The notes: generated by a model from the letters alone, not told the origin. 64,000 bases of DNA from Acinetobacter beijerinckii CIP 110307 (GCF_000369005.1 NZ_KB849763.1:1-64000), one strand, 5' to 3'; shown: positions 39,523 to 50,045, counted from the first letter of the stretch. Made by a program: numbers and translations.

Positions 39523-40539
39523 ATGAATATTTTGAATGACCGCCAAAGCATCATTGCCAGTTTTATCCTGATGTTCTTGTTCCTTATGATGATCATTCCC
39601 CTGCATCTTTTACCTAGTTTTTTTGCAGGGTTTCTAATATTTGAAATTATTAATAGTTTAAGTACAGTTGTTGAAAAACATATTGATGGTCAACGAGCAC
39701 GTATCTTTATCAGTATCATTTTGGGTGTAGCAACGACTGTTTTAATTGGTTTCTTCATTACCAGTTTAATCAGTTTTGTTGTCTATGATTTGAAAGGCAC
39801 GGGACTGAATTCTTTTAACTTTAAAATAGATCAAACGCTGATCAAATTTCAGTCTGAAATGAGTAAGTATTTACCCGGATATTTACCTCATAGCGTTGCA
39901 GATATCAAAAATCAAATTTTCTCTTTTATCAAAAATAATATCTCGATTGTAAAAAATACAGGGACCGATATTCTGCATAACCTTGCCACTATGCTGATTG
40001 GTTTAATTATCGGTATTTTGGTTTCCATTCAGAATTTTAAACAAGCTGCACCACAACCCATATTTAAAGCAGCTTTAATGCATCGCATTAAAAAACTTGC
40101 AGTCTCTTTTAAAAATGTCGTATTTGCTCAAGTGAAGATTTCACTGATTAATACAGTGTTGTTTATGATCTTTGTCTTTATCGTTTTACCCATTTTCAAT
40201 ATTCATCTACCTTTTGCCAAGACACTGACCATTCTGACCTTTATTTTTGGCTTGCTGCCTATTATTGGTAATCTGATTTCTAACACCTTAATTATCATGT
40301 CAGGTTTAACCATTTCTCTTTCAGTTGCCGCGATCGCGTTGGCTTATTTGGTGATTATTCATAAATTAGAATATTTTATTAATGCCAAAATTATTGGTAC
40401 AAAAATTAATGCAAATGCGTGGGAAGTGCTTTTGGCAATGCTAGTTTTTGAGTCTATTTTTGGATTAAGCGGATTAATCGTTGCTCCCGTCTTTTATGCT
40501 TACATCAAACTCGAATGCAAAGATGCAGGTTTGATTTAA
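39523..40539 (+). CDS. AI-2E family (PerM-like) membrane protein
   Basis: A 338-residue polytopic inner-membrane protein. Layout fits the family: two N-terminal helices (15-50, 60-85), an extended soluble segment (about 85-140), another helix (about 150-168) and a C-terminal helix bundle with PFAKTLTILTFIFGLLPIIG-like motif. Members have been proposed as autoinducer-2 exporters or Na+/H+ antiporters; the role here is not known. It lies 87 bp after the FabR/DesT-like gene but has no clear functional link to it. Confidence 0.85.
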   Translation: MNILNDRQSIIASFILMFLFLMMIIPLHLLPSFFAGFLIFEIINSLSTVVEKHIDGQRARIFISIILGVATTVLIGFFITSLISFVVYDLKGTGLNSFNFKIDQTLIKFQSEMSKYLPGYLPHSVADIKNQIFSFIKNNISIVKNTGTDILHNLATMLIGLIIGILVSIQNFKQAAPQPIFKAALMHRIKKLAVSFKNVVFAQVKISLINTVLFMIFVFIVLPIFNIHLPFAKTLTILTFIFGLLPIIGNLISNTLIIMSGLTISLSVAAIALAYLVIIHKLEYFINAKIIGTKINANAWEVLLAMLVFESIFGLSGLIVAPVFYAYIKLECKDAGLI

Positions 40540-40761
40540 GTTTAAATTCCACGAGTTTATTGAGGTTCACACTCAACATATTGATAAATAAAAATATACT
40601 TTAGCAACTTAAAAACAAACCATGATAAATAAAGATAACTAAACTTACAAAAGCCTAGAGAATTAAAACACTCAACATCTAAATCTAGGCATAGACTTTA
40701 ATTCATACAAGTGGTTTTTGTTCACCATATCTAAAACACTATATAATTGAATGAGGTAACT

Positions 40762-41253
40762 ATGAATTCTTCAGCAGCTTTAAAAGTTTATACACGTAAT
40801 AATTTAGATGAATCTATCAAAGAAGCCACTGTAAAAATACTAAATCAAATTCTTGCCAATCTGATTGATCTATCACTACTCACCAAACAAGCACATTGGA
40901 ACATGCGTGGCAGTAACTTCATTGCGGTTCATGAAATGTTAGATATGTTCCGTACCTCGATTATTACCCACTTGGATAATGTGGCGGAACGAGCAGTTCA
41001 AATCGGTGGTACAGCGCTAGGGACAACCCAAACTGTTGCAGAAAGTTCACATTTGAAAGCCTACCCTGTTGCAATCCATGCAGTTCAAGATCATTTAAAA
41101 GAACTAGCTGATCGTTACGGTATTGTTGCCAATCATTTACGTGACACGATTGATGAGATCAAAGATCCAATTTCTGAAGATATTATTCATGCCGCTTTAG
41201 AAGATTTAGATCAATATTTATGGTTCCTAGAAGCCAATATTGACCAAAATTAA
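40762..41253 (+). CDS. dps: Dps family DNA-binding ferritin
   Basis: A 163-residue protein forming 12-mers that oxidise iron with peroxide and protect DNA. The intersubunit ferroxidase ligands are exact: His45, His57, Asp61 and Glu76, spaced as in E. coli Dps (51, 63, 67, 82). The N-terminal tail is short and has only a few basic residues, so DNA binding may be weak. The frame opens at a TTG (40747); GAGGT lies before the ATG at 40762. About 70 bp upstream, GCCTAGA and TCTAGGC could pair across a long loop in the leader. Confidence 0.93.
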   Translation: MNSSAALKVYTRNNLDESIKEATVKILNQILANLIDLSLLTKQAHWNMRGSNFIAVHEMLDMFRTSIITHLDNVAERAVQIGGTALGTTQTVAESSHLKAYPVAIHAVQDHLKELADRYGIVANHLRDTIDEIKDPISEDIIHAALEDLDQYLWFLEANIDQN

Positions 41254-41265
41254 TCAGAAATCACC

Positions 41266-41301
41266 CAATAAAAAGAGGACTATTAAGTCCTCTTTTTATT
41301 G
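41266..41301. terminator. Bidirectional terminator between dps and rapA
   Basis: A perfect 15-bp stem (CAATAAAAAGAGGAC and complement) with a 6-nt loop between convergent genes. Confidence 0.93.
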
Positions 41302-41310
41302 CTGTTTTAA

Positions 41311-44139
41311 TTAGGGTTTAACCACAACCAATACTTGAATGGCTTCTGGTGTTACCGACAAGCCATCCAATAGACCTAAACCTTCTTTCTGGAACTTCTG
41401 TAGACGTTCGATTTCATCTTGACGAATACTTGGGTTAAATTGTTTGAGATAGCTTAAACGGTCAATTTCATACTGCCATTTGCCACTGTAATGCTCTTTG
41501 GCTTGTTGCATCAATTCTGGCAAAGAAGTCTTGGCAATATCCAAAGCTTGTGCATAACGTGTCTCAATCACATCACGACGCGCTTTCACCACTTGACGGC
41601 AGCTATTACCATCTAAGTGATGCAAATATGGACGTAAAATGCTTGGATCGATCTTAGCTGACAAGTCCTGACCATTTTCACTGAGTAATACGCGAATCAA
41701 TTGCTTTGGTAAGCTTGAAGGTAGGTTCAATGCTTTCGGTGCAACTACATCAACTTTAAACCACACTTCGAGTAACACCGAACCTTGTTTCAACGCATTT
41801 GATTTCAACAATGCCACGTTGGTACTACCGAATGATTGGGTGCGGATCATTTCCATTACACTTTCAATAAATGGATGTTCCAAGGTCAAATATTGAGCAT
41901 CTTCACGGATTTGTGCCTGATCACGATAGAAAGTCGCTGTCATTCCCTCTTCATCTAAGGTAATGCCTTGAACTTGCATTTGATCAGTTGGTTTGATAAT
42001 CACCGTACCATTGCTTTGCTCATCAAAATCAATATTGGTTGATGACATAAAACGTTTTACAAACATTGGCAAGGTGGTGTTGTCATCATAATCTTCAAGC
42101 GCTTGTACAATACCCTGAGCCACAACAGGACGGCAAGAGTTGTACTCAAGTAGGCGATCACGCCCTGCTTGGAGTTCAGCTTCCAAAGCTTGACGCTGAA
42201 CATTCACTTCTTCAAGTAAATCTTCAAAGGTCTGACCTTGATCTGCCAACAAGCAATCTTTCAGTTCAACAATAAAATTCTCTTGTAGCGTTTGCGCCGT
42301 AGGAGAAATACTGCTGAAAATATTGAGTGCTTCGTTGTACCAACGGAACATACGTTCTTGTGCTGTACCCATTAAGTAAGGTACATGAATTTGAATACGG
42401 TTTTCTTGACCAATACGATCTAAACGACCAATACGTTGTTCTAATACGTCAGGGTTAGCAGGTAGATCGAATAAAATCAAATCACTGGCAAACTGGAAGT
42501 TACGCCCTTCCGAACCAATTTCAGAACAAAGAAGAATTTGAGCACCATAACTGTCTTCAGCAAAATAAGCTGCTGCTTGGTCACGCTCTAATAAGCTCAT
42601 CCCTTCATGGAACATGGCTGTACGAATGCCAGCATGTAAACGTAAGACATTTTCCAATGCTTCGACCACTGGACCACTACGCGCAATCAATAACACTTTT
42701 TTGTGTTTTAAATCTTTGCGTAGAACTTCCATCAACCAAGGTACACGCGGATCATTTTCCATCCATGCGCCATCAAGTTGACCTTCTTCTGGCCACATTT
42801 GCTCACGCATTTTGCCATCAAATGACCAGCTTTCTGGTGCTGGTAAAGGTGCTGGCTGGCAATCACGACCAGGGAAACCTTGGATTGCTTCACGCGTATT
42901 ACGGAATAATATACGACCTGTACCATGACGGTCTAATAATTCATGAATCGCACGCATACGATGTTCAGGCTGATCATCAATTCGATGACCCAATAAGCCT
43001 TCAAGTGCTGCTAAATGTTCTTCTGTTAATGCATCATCAGACATCAACACTTCTGCAATTTTTGCAGTCTGTTGATATTGTTCTTCTTCATCAAGGAAAC
43101 GGTCAAGGCTGCTGAAACGTTGCGGATCGAGCAAACGAAGACGAGCAAAATGACTTTCAACACCCAATTGTTCAGGTGTTGCAGTAAGAAGCAACACACC
43201 CGCAGTTTGTTCAGCTAATTCTTCGACAAGATCATAACGATCATTACCGCCTTCTTCTTCACTCCACATTAAGTGATGTGCTTCATCGACAACCAGTAAA
43301 TCAAAACCTGCTTCGACAGCTTGCTCACGTAAATCTTCATGGTCAACCATCAAATCGACACTGGCAATAATACATTGCTCAGTTAAGAATGGATTGAGAT
43401 CAGGATCATGCTCTTTGATCGAAGCAGTACGGGTTAAATCGAATAGAGAAAATTGCAAATTGAAACGGCGACGCATTTCAATCATCCACTGATATTGCAG
43501 TGAATCAGGTACTAAAATCAGAATACGTTCTGAACGACCTGTTTTAAGTTGTTGATGAATAATCAAACCAGCTTCAATGGTTTTACCTAAACCAACTTCA
43601 TCAGCCAATAAAACACGTGGTGCAAAGCGTTTACCGACTTCATGTGCGATATAAAGCTGATGTGGAATCAAACCAACACGCGCGCCAAGGAAACCACGTA
43701 AAGGACTGGTATGCATTTGCGCTTGTAATAACATCGCTTCAATACGTAGGTCATACCACTCTTTATAATCGACTTGGCTAGCCAACAGACGCTCTAAAGG
43801 TTTTGACAGCTGAATTTGTGCACCAATACGAGTTTCATTGAGAGACTTACGCTCTTCTTCACCATTTTCTAGTGTACGAAAAACATCGTAACGCAGTACG
43901 CCATGACGATCTTCAATCGCTTCAACGATCCATTTCGTACCCTCTTGATCCTGTACTTCATCTTTCACATTAAAGATGATACGAGATAGAGGTGCATTGT
44001 TACGTGCGTAGACACGAGTTTCATCACTTTTAGGGAATAAAATACTGATAGAACGTTCATCTACATCAATAAGAACACCTAAACCGAGTTCAGTTTCTGT
44101 ATCTGATAACCAACGTTGACCAATAGCAAACGGCTGCAA
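41311..44139 (-). CDS. rapA: RNA polymerase-associated protein RapA (Swi2/Snf2 ATPase)
   Basis: A 942-residue protein that binds RNA polymerase and helps recycle it. N-terminal Tudor-like domains (about 1-110) precede the helicase core, with Walker A in ADEVGLGKTIEAG near 179-191, the DEAH-type VVDEAHHL near 285-292, and motif VI IGRLDRIGQ near 540-548. The long C-terminal regions match RapA. Length is close to E. coli RapA (968). It is monocistronic, convergent with dps. Confidence 0.96.
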   Translation of the reverse strand: MQPFAIGQRWLSDTETELGLGVLIDVDERSISILFPKSDETRVYARNNAPLSRIIFNVKDEVQDQEGTKWIVEAIEDRHGVLRYDVFRTLENGEEERKSLNETRIGAQIQLSKPLERLLASQVDYKEWYDLRIEAMLLQAQMHTSPLRGFLGARVGLIPHQLYIAHEVGKRFAPRVLLADEVGLGKTIEAGLIIHQQLKTGRSERILILVPDSLQYQWMIEMRRRFNLQFSLFDLTRTASIKEHDPDLNPFLTEQCIIASVDLMVDHEDLREQAVEAGFDLLVVDEAHHLMWSEEEGGNDRYDLVEELAEQTAGVLLLTATPEQLGVESHFARLRLLDPQRFSSLDRFLDEEEQYQQTAKIAEVLMSDDALTEEHLAALEGLLGHRIDDQPEHRMRAIHELLDRHGTGRILFRNTREAIQGFPGRDCQPAPLPAPESWSFDGKMREQMWPEEGQLDGAWMENDPRVPWLMEVLRKDLKHKKVLLIARSGPVVEALENVLRLHAGIRTAMFHEGMSLLERDQAAAYFAEDSYGAQILLCSEIGSEGRNFQFASDLILFDLPANPDVLEQRIGRLDRIGQENRIQIHVPYLMGTAQERMFRWYNEALNIFSSISPTAQTLQENFIVELKDCLLADQGQTFEDLLEEVNVQRQALEAELQAGRDRLLEYNSCRPVVAQGIVQALEDYDDNTTLPMFVKRFMSSTNIDFDEQSNGTVIIKPTDQMQVQGITLDEEGMTATFYRDQAQIREDAQYLTLEHPFIESVMEMIRTQSFGSTNVALLKSNALKQGSVLLEVWFKVDVVAPKALNLPSSLPKQLIRVLLSENGQDLSAKIDPSILRPYLHHLDGNSCRQVVKARRDVIETRYAQALDIAKTSLPELMQQAKEHYSGKWQYEIDRLSYLKQFNPSIRQDEIERLQKFQKEGLGLLDGLSVTPEAIQVLVVVKP

Positions 44140-44323
44140 TTTATTCCACCTTTTCTCATGTTAGCCCACATATTGTATGCTTTAAACTGACGAAAGTTTA
44201 AGCTACTTTATGTAGTTTTAAATTTGGTATTCACAAGCAATTAGTCTCGTAAACAACCCTAATATTTTGACATAAAGCTGACTGAAATAGCGTGCTTTAT
44301 ATCTCTTAAATAAAAAAATACGA

Positions 44324-45010
44324 TTAAAAAGGGACAGCACAATCAAATGATAGTTGTACGCCCGTTTTAGGATGAGTGAAGCTAAGTTGAGTAGCGTGTA
44401 AACACAAACGATCATAAAGCTGCTGTTGTTCTTGGGTTGCATATAAAGTATCCCCCAAAATCGGACAACCTAAATGTTGCATATGCACACGAAGCTGATG
44501 AGAACGACCAGTAATCGGAATCAATTTAACGCGCGTAACCGCTTGTCCTTGAATTTCTAAATGTTCAGTTGCGTGCCATTCTGTTAATGCAGGCTTGTGA
44601 TGCGATGCATCAACGATATGAAGTGGTGGACGGCTTGGATCATATATCACAGGAATATCGATAACTCCCTGACCTTCTAAATGTCCTGCAACCAAAGCTT
44701 GATAAATTTTTGATGTTTGACGATCTTGAAATTGACGTGAAATATTGCTCTGTCCAAATTTGGATAAGCCAAAGACCAAAATACCCGAAGTATCACGATC
44801 TAAACGATGAATGAGTAATGTTTTAGGTTCTAATTTTAATAAACGATTGATCAAGCAATCTTGTAAATCAGGTGTTTTGCCCGGTACAGTGAGTAAGCCT
44901 GCTGGTTTATGGATGACCATAAAATCTTCATCACGATGAATCAAATGTTCACTTAGAAAATCATTCAAGGTAGCCTTCCAACGACTGGATGAAAACAAGC
45001 GGGCAATCAT
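44324..45010 (-). CDS. rluA: RluA-family pseudouridine synthase
   Basis: A 228-residue enzyme. The catalytic Asp71 lies in IHRLDRDTSG. There is no N-terminal S4 domain, which fits RluA itself (23S U746 and tRNA U32) more than RluC or RluD. The GRSHQLRVHMQHLGCPILGD motif near 170-190 is typical of the branch. Length fits (E. coli RluA is 219). It lies 184 bp upstream of no other gene on its strand; the rapA start is beyond its stop. Assignment to RluA versus RluF-like relatives is probable, not certain. Confidence 0.9.
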   Translation of the reverse strand: MIARLFSSSRWKATLNDFLSEHLIHRDEDFMVIHKPAGLLTVPGKTPDLQDCLINRLLKLEPKTLLIHRLDRDTSGILVFGLSKFGQSNISRQFQDRQTSKIYQALVAGHLEGQGVIDIPVIYDPSRPPLHIVDASHHKPALTEWHATEHLEIQGQAVTRVKLIPITGRSHQLRVHMQHLGCPILGDTLYATQEQQQLYDRLCLHATQLSFTHPKTGVQLSFDCAVPF

Positions 45011-45110
45011 AAAAAGCTTAGCGCTGAATTACAATGCATGACACGTATTTTTACTAATTTTTTTCGTGTTTCTCTCGATATTTCATCCAGAAGCGAATTT
45101 AAACGATGAT

Positions 45111-45527
45111 TTAGGTCTGTTGCTCTAGAAATTGTTGAATCGCATGCTGGGCAATTTCTGCATCTTGAAAAGATTGCACACCTGAAACACCAACAGCTCC
45201 GACAACCTGCCCTTGATAGACAATGGGCTCACCACCTTCCAACATACCTTTTGCTGCATTTATCGTTAAAAAGCCGATCTTACCATCTCGAATCATATCT
45301 TCCGATGCCTTAGTTGCTCTTCGGCTGACCGCAGCAGAATATGCTTTTTCTTGGCAAATCTCAGTCGATAATACTGATGCGCCATCCATACGCTTCATCA
45401 TTAATAACGTTCCACCGTCATCGACAACTGCAATGCTGACATTAAAGCTATGCACTGTTGCATATTGCAAGGCTGCGTCAACTAGAATTTCCACATCAGC
45501 AGATGTTAAATAATGTTTAGTTTTCAT
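45111..45527 (-). CDS. GlcG/HbpS family protein (DUF336)
   Basis: A 138-residue protein with the complete GlcG/HbpS pattern: a helix (TSADVEILVDAALQYA), the SIAVVDDGGTLLMMKRMDGA strand pair, KAYSAAVSRRAT, and the GGEPIVYQGQVVGAVGVSG loop. Relatives bind heme or act as accessory proteins of glycolate, diol or propanediol pathways; none of these is next to the gene. No export signal. It is monocistronic. Function is not predictable. Confidence 0.85.
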   Translation of the reverse strand: MKTKHYLTSADVEILVDAALQYATVHSFNVSIAVVDDGGTLLMMKRMDGASVLSTEICQEKAYSAAVSRRATKASEDMIRDGKIGFLTINAAKGMLEGGEPIVYQGQVVGAVGVSGVQSFQDAEIAQHAIQQFLEQQT

Positions 45528-45814
45528 GTTTTACTCCATTCCTATGGGTTTCTTATAGAAAGCTTTTAGATATGATACAACTGCAATCTACAGCCTACGC
45601 AAGTCCAAAGCACAGCCTAAGACCAACGCAAATATAGTTTACTATTCAATCATTATTTTACCTTGCGGTACAGTAAAGATTGTTTATCTTTAGTGCTATT
45701 CATAGCTAAGATTTATTATATAAATAGATAGAAACTTCGTAAGATTCCGTTACGCTGAAGCGCTATTGTTAAACCTGTTAAGTTCTCTATTCAGCTCAAG
45801 TAAAATGCGTCCAT
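45528..45814. other. Intergenic region with possible remnant of a dispersed repeat
   Basis: No coding frame above 21 codons is credible. The stretch at about 45576-45625 (AATCTACAGCCTACGCAAG and on) resembles the left part of the repeat copy at 52640-52820 (TCATCTACAACCTGAGCAAG and on). It may be a fourth, decayed copy of that family. The promoter of the GlcG-like gene should lie near 45540-45620. Confidence 0.35.
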
Positions 45815-45842
45815 AAAAAAAGCCCGAATAAATCGGGCTTTT
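45815..45842 (-). terminator. Terminator of hemL
   Basis: On the minus strand a 10-bp stem (AAAAGCCCGA with TCGGGCTTTT) and 5-nt loop run into a T tract, 15 bases past the hemL stop. It would also work on the plus strand. Confidence 0.9.
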
Positions 45843-45857
45843 ATATACATTACAGGG

Positions 45858-47156
45858 TTATTTCATTTCTGCAAAAGTTTCTTTTGCTGCCTGAATGGTC
45901 TCTGCAATATCTTGATCTGAATGCATAGACGAAATAAATCCAGCTTCAAATGCAGAAGGTGCCAAATACACGCCACGCTTTAACATGCCGTGGAAGAATT
46001 TCTTAAAGGCTTCAACATCACAAGCCAACATTGAATCAAAGCTGGTAATGTCCTCTTGATCTGTGAAATACAAACCAAACATGCCACCGACTTGCTGAGT
46101 TTTAAATGGAATACCCGCTTCGTCTGCCGCAGCTTGTAATCCAGCAAGTAATTTTGCGAGCTGTGCAGCCAGCTTGTCATAAAACTCTGGTTCGCGCAGA
46201 TGCTTGAACATCGCAATACCTGCACGCATTGCCAATGGATTCCCTGACAATGTACCTGCTTGATAAACTCCACCTAAAGGCGCGATGCATTCCATGATTT
46301 CACGTTTACCGCCAAAAGCACCGACTGGTAAACCCGCACCAATAATTTTACCTAAGGTAGTTAAATCTGGTTTTACGTTATAGACTGATTGTGCGCCACC
46401 TAAAGCAACACGGAAACCCGTCATCACTTCATCAATAATAAAGACTGCTTTATATTCATCACAAACATCACGAATCGCTTGTAAGAAACCGTCAATTGGT
46501 GTCACTAAGTTCATATTACCTGCTACAGGCTCAATGATTACCCCAGCAATCTCATTCCCGAACTTGCTAAAACATTCTTTCAGCGCTTCGATATTATTAT
46601 ACGGTAGCGTTAAAGTGTGTTTGGCAAAATCAGCAGGTACACCTTTAGATGTTGGCTCACCTTCACCAAGCGTCAATAAACCCGACCCTGCTTTCACTAA
46701 TAATGAATCTGAATGACCGTGGTAACAGCCTTCAAATTTAACGATCTTGTCACGACCTGTATAACCACGCGCTAAACGAATGGCAGTCATGGTCGCCTCA
46801 GTACCTGAACTGGTCATACGAACCATTTCAATTGAAGGCATGATCTCGCAAATTGTGTCTGCTAAAGTGGTTTCATATACCGTTGGCGCACCAAAACTTA
46901 AACCATCTTCCGCCGCAGTTTGTACTGCTTGGATAATATCTGGATGTGCATGACCTAAAATCATAGGTCCCCATGAACCTACGTAATCCACATATCGCTT
47001 ACCGTCAACATCCCATAAATATGCACCTTTCGCCTTTTCAATAAAGACTGGTGTACCGCCAACGCCGTTAAATGCACGTACAGGTGAGTTCACGCCACCT
47101 GGTATATGTTTATTTGCTTGTTTAAATAACTGTTCTTGCTTTGGAGATAAACTCAT
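45858..47156 (-). CDS. hemL: Glutamate-1-semialdehyde 2,1-aminomutase
   Basis: A 432-residue PLP enzyme of the C5 haem pathway, turning glutamate-1-semialdehyde into 5-aminolevulinate. Motifs: N-terminal [14 protein letters not shown], the gating GCYHGHSDS loop, [23 protein letters not shown] and the PLP lysine in [19 protein letters not shown]. Length matches E. coli HemL (426). It lies 81 bp downstream of thiE on the same strand, an arrangement I associate with Acinetobacter; the two may share a transcript. Confidence 0.97.
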   Translation of the reverse strand: MSLSPKQEQLFKQANKHIPGGVNSPVRAFNGVGGTPVFIEKAKGAYLWDVDGKRYVDYVGSWGPMILGHAHPDIIQAVQTAAEDGLSFGAPTVYETTLADTICEIMPSIEMVRMTSSGTEATMTAIRLARGYTGRDKIVKFEGCYHGHSDSLLVKAGSGLLTLGEGEPTSKGVPADFAKHTLTLPYNNIEALKECFSKFGNEIAGVIIEPVAGNMNLVTPIDGFLQAIRDVCDEYKAVFIIDEVMTGFRVALGGAQSVYNVKPDLTTLGKIIGAGLPVGAFGGKREIMECIAPLGGVYQAGTLSGNPLAMRAGIAMFKHLREPEFYDKLAAQLAKLLAGLQAAADEAGIPFKTQQVGGMFGLYFTDQEDITSFDSMLACDVEAFKKFFHGMLKRGVYLAPSAFEAGFISSMHSDQDIAETIQAAKETFAEMK

Positions 47157-47237
47157 AAAATGTTCAACCTAGAATCTAAAATGAGGAATTACAAACATTT
47201 GAAAAAATGCTTACAATTCCACAAGACGAATAAAAAT

Positions 47238-47849
47238 TTACGCAAATAACTGTGCCCATGCTTCTACACGAGCAGGAATTTCGGCTGTTGATTTTCCTAA
47301 TATATCACTAATGACCGCACAAAGGCTTGCCCCAGCCTCAATCACGACTTGAGAATTTTCTACAGTTAAACCACCAATGGCACAAATCGGCAAAACAAAC
47401 TTTTGTTTCGCCTGTTTGATCACATCGATCCCAACATTACCCGCCTCAGGTTTAGTTGAAGTTGCATAGACAGCACCAAAGGCCACATAAGTTGCACCTT
47501 CAGAAATTGCCTTTTCTGCCAATTCTAATGAATTTAAGCAGGTACGTCCGATAATTACTCCTTGAGGCAAGCATGCAATGGCTTCCGTAATTTCACCATC
47601 AGACTGCCCTAGATGGACACCTAAACCAAATTGTTCTGCTAAAGCCAAATCATCATTAATCACTAATGGAGTTTGATACTTTTCAGAGAGTGCTTTGATC
47701 TGCTCTACTTCATTTGGCTGATCTGATTTAGCCACTTTCTTACGGCGATATTGCAGAATCGCAATCTGTCCTGTTGCCAAAGCAACTTCTAATTTTTCTA
47801 ATAATAATTGGATTGGATCGTCATTGGTAATCAGGTATAAACCGCGCAT
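47238..47849 (-). CDS. thiE: Thiamine phosphate synthase
   Basis: A 203-residue TIM-barrel enzyme that joins the pyrimidine pyrophosphate and thiazole phosphate halves of thiamine. Motifs: ILQYRRK near 32-38, LVINDDLALAEQFGLGVHLGQSD near 75-97, and the phosphate loop CAIGGLTVENSQVVIEAGA. Length fits (E. coli 211). There is no TPP riboswitch that I can see upstream. It is the gene before hemL. Confidence 0.94.
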   Translation of the reverse strand: MRGLYLITNDDPIQLLLEKLEVALATGQIAILQYRRKKVAKSDQPNEVEQIKALSEKYQTPLVINDDLALAEQFGLGVHLGQSDGEITEAIACLPQGVIIGRTCLNSLELAEKAISEGATYVAFGAVYATSTKPEAGNVGIDVIKQAKQKFVLPICAIGGLTVENSQVVIEAGASLCAVISDILGKSTAEIPARVEAWAQLFA

Positions 47850-47950
47850 GAAAATTTCGCTAAAAATATAATAGGTTCAGGGTATATTTTCTTAATTAGA
47901 AATTAAAGACAGAGAATGTATTTACATGATAAATAGCGAGACATTAGAAC

Positions 47951-47978
47951 AAAAAAGCCACCATATGGCAGCTTTTTT
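47951..47978. terminator. Hairpin terminator between the DUF962 gene and thiE
   Basis: Stem AAAAAAGC / GCTTTTTT with an inner CCATATGG dyad in the loop. The T tract on the minus strand suits termination of the DUF962 gene, 24 bases past its stop. Confidence 0.78.
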
Positions 47979-48002
47979 AAATATCTAATTTTAATATAAA
48001 AC

Positions 48003-48374
48003 TTACGATTCAATCTTATCGAACTTACGATCAATCAAACTTAGACGACCACGAACCACATCAGAAAACATACGCCAATCTGAAATAAAACTATAAAGTG
48101 GTTGTTTAAAACTTGCAGGCTTATTGTGTTCAAAGAAAAAGTGTCCAACCCATGCACATGCATAACCAGACAATAAGCCATAAGCCAAATATTTTGCTTT
48201 GCGCTGACGAATCGCTTTACTCCAAAAATACAAACCTAGTGTACTGCCTGCTACATGCAAACGTCGGCTCGCAATACTACGATGTTCGGTTAAATAAAAG
48301 CGGTAAAAATCATTATAGTCTTTAATTCGCAATGTGAATTCTACTGGCTTATCGATCTTAGCTGGTACATTCAT
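48003..48374 (-). CDS. Mpo1-like (DUF962) membrane protein
   Basis: A 123-residue protein with the DUF962 signature: YRFYLTEHRSIASRRLHVAGS, a hydrophobic middle, then GHFFFEHNKPASFKQPLYSF and a DWRMFSDVV end. In yeast the relative Mpo1 is an iron-dependent dioxygenase that alpha-oxidises 2-hydroxy fatty acids; the conserved histidines here match. Two membrane segments are likely. The ATG at 48374 has AGGA eight bases upstream; the ATG three codons earlier sits too close to it. Confidence 0.84.
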   Translation of the reverse strand: MNVPAKIDKPVEFTLRIKDYNDFYRFYLTEHRSIASRRLHVAGSTLGLYFWSKAIRQRKAKYLAYGLLSGYACAWVGHFFFEHNKPASFKQPLYSFISDWRMFSDVVRGRLSLIDRKFDKIES

Positions 48375-48549
48375 GTGGATCATCCTAATCTTTTAAAACT
48401 ATCCACAACTTAAAGTATTTTTTGCTCAAAATAAAGTCATTGTGAGCCATCCTTAACGAGACTTAAAAGATCTTTACAATAATTTCTGAGATCAACACGT
48501 TATACTCATTTTAGAATATTTACCTTATACGGTCAGGAGTTATAACATC

Positions 48550-50004
48550 ATGGAAATAGAGCTTAAATTTCAGCTACCTGAATCTAAGAAAAAAAGTGTT
48601 CTACAATTTTTAAATAAACAATCAGCTCAAAAAATTCGTTTACAAGCAAAATACTATGATACTGCTGATCGTCTATTAGCAAAAAATTATGTGGCCATTC
48701 GTCTGCGTCAAGAAGGTGATCATTGGGTACAAACCTTTAAGGCAGCCAGTAAAAATCATTTGCAACGCATTGAAGAAGATATTTATTTAGGTAAATGCGA
48801 ACAAGAGCCTGTATTGGACTTATCACTTTATAAGAATAATCAAACCGTTCAACGTGTACTACGTGATGTGTTAGGTGATTCATCTGCTGAACTACTGCTT
48901 CAATTCCAAACAGATGTGCAACGTACATTTCATGTGTTTGAATTTGGGAGTTCGCAAATCGAAGTCTGTTTAGATGATGGTGAAATTCGCACCCCTACTG
49001 ATCAAGCCAAAATATGTGAAGTTGAATTTGAACTAAAACAAGGTTCACCCCAAGACCTAATTACATTTGCAAATACATGGGTGAAGAAATACCAATTATG
49101 GCTAGATGTTCGCAGTAAGGCTGAACGTGGTAATTTGCTTGCAGTAGCTAAACGTGTCTCTCCAGCCACTAAAGCAAAAACGCTCAAATTAGAATCGGAT
49201 ATTCGTGCTGATCAAGCAATCAAACAAATTGTCGAAAATACGTTAAATCATATTTTACCTAATGCAGCAGCGATTGCTGATGGTGTTGCAGAAGCAGATC
49301 ATATTCATCAAGCACGGGTGGGAATAAGACGTTTGCGCTCAGCATTAAAACATTTTTCAAACTGGTCAACCCAAGTTGATGAGTCTTGGGAAAGTCATTT
49401 AGCTGAAATTTTTAGAGCTTTGGGCGATTCGCGTGACAATGATGCAATTCAAGATTCAGTCATTCCTTTAATTCAGAAAGTTTGTGATTTTGTATTCAAG
49501 CTTCCAACGTCAGATGAAACTAACATTGCCCAGATTTTCAGTCGTACTCAAACCACTGAGCTATTTTTATCATTACTCAACTTTAGCTATAGTGAATCTG
49601 AATCAAAGTCTAAAGTCACTAAACAAGCCGCGAAAAGCTTAACCAAGCTCTATCAAAAAATCCTCAAGGATGCAGAACATTTTTCATCACTTGCTTTAGA
49701 AGAACAACATCGTACTCGTAAAAGAGTAAAACAATTGCGTTATTGCATCGACTTTATTTCTGATCTTTATCCTGAAAAAGAGGTTCAACAATTCTTAAAT
49801 AAATTGCAGCCAATTCAGGAATATTTAGGTTTTTATAATGATTTATTTGTCGCTGAACAGATTTTTGAACAGCAGTCAGAAAAACAACCTCAATTTTTAT
49901 TTGCTTTAGGTTGGGTTAAGGCACAACAGCCACACGTTGCTAAGAAAGCGAATAAAAAGCTTCAGACCCTATCTGCTCAGGACGCTTTTTGGGATAAGGA
50001 TTGA
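48550..50004 (+). CDS. CYTH-CHAD domain protein, inorganic triphosphatase type
   Basis: A 484-residue cytosolic protein. The N-terminal CYTH domain (1-200) starts with the ExExK signature (EIELK at residues 2-6) and carries many paired Arg/Lys/Glu residues of the triphosphate tunnel. The C-terminal CHAD domain (about 215-480) has the basic histidine-rich helices such as HQARVGIRRLRSALKHF and RKRVKQLRYCIDF, which bind polyphosphate. E. coli YgiF has this layout and hydrolyses tripolyphosphate. A GTCAGGAG ribosome site lies upstream. The gene ends at a hairpin cluster that is also a repeat copy. Confidence 0.9.
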   Translation: MEIELKFQLPESKKKSVLQFLNKQSAQKIRLQAKYYDTADRLLAKNYVAIRLRQEGDHWVQTFKAASKNHLQRIEEDIYLGKCEQEPVLDLSLYKNNQTVQRVLRDVLGDSSAELLLQFQTDVQRTFHVFEFGSSQIEVCLDDGEIRTPTDQAKICEVEFELKQGSPQDLITFANTWVKKYQLWLDVRSKAERGNLLAVAKRVSPATKAKTLKLESDIRADQAIKQIVENTLNHILPNAAAIADGVAEADHIHQARVGIRRLRSALKHFSNWSTQVDESWESHLAEIFRALGDSRDNDAIQDSVIPLIQKVCDFVFKLPTSDETNIAQIFSRTQTTELFLSLLNFSYSESESKSKVTKQAAKSLTKLYQKILKDAEHFSSLALEEQHRTRKRVKQLRYCIDFISDLYPEKEVQQFLNKLQPIQEYLGFYNDLFVAEQIFEQQSEKQPQFLFALGWVKAQQPHVAKKANKKLQTLSAQDAFWDKD

Positions 50005-50045
50005 TTGCTCCGCAAGGGAAAATTACCTCACTCTGTTATCGTTCT

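Noticed and set aside
42657..43115. 152-codon plus-strand frame inside rapA
   Set aside because: Antisense to well-conserved helicase motifs of rapA; no ribosome site or family features.
44218..44442. 74-codon minus-strand frame overlapping the end of rluA
   Set aside because: Overlaps the conserved C-terminal part of the pseudouridine synthase in another frame and has no supporting signal.
45565..45630. 21-codon frame starting at an ATG in the gap before the GlcG-like gene
   Set aside because: No ribosome site, and the stretch is better explained as a decayed copy of the dispersed repeat.
47850..47950. TPP riboswitch upstream of thiE
   Set aside because: The conserved CUGAGA and related core elements are not present.
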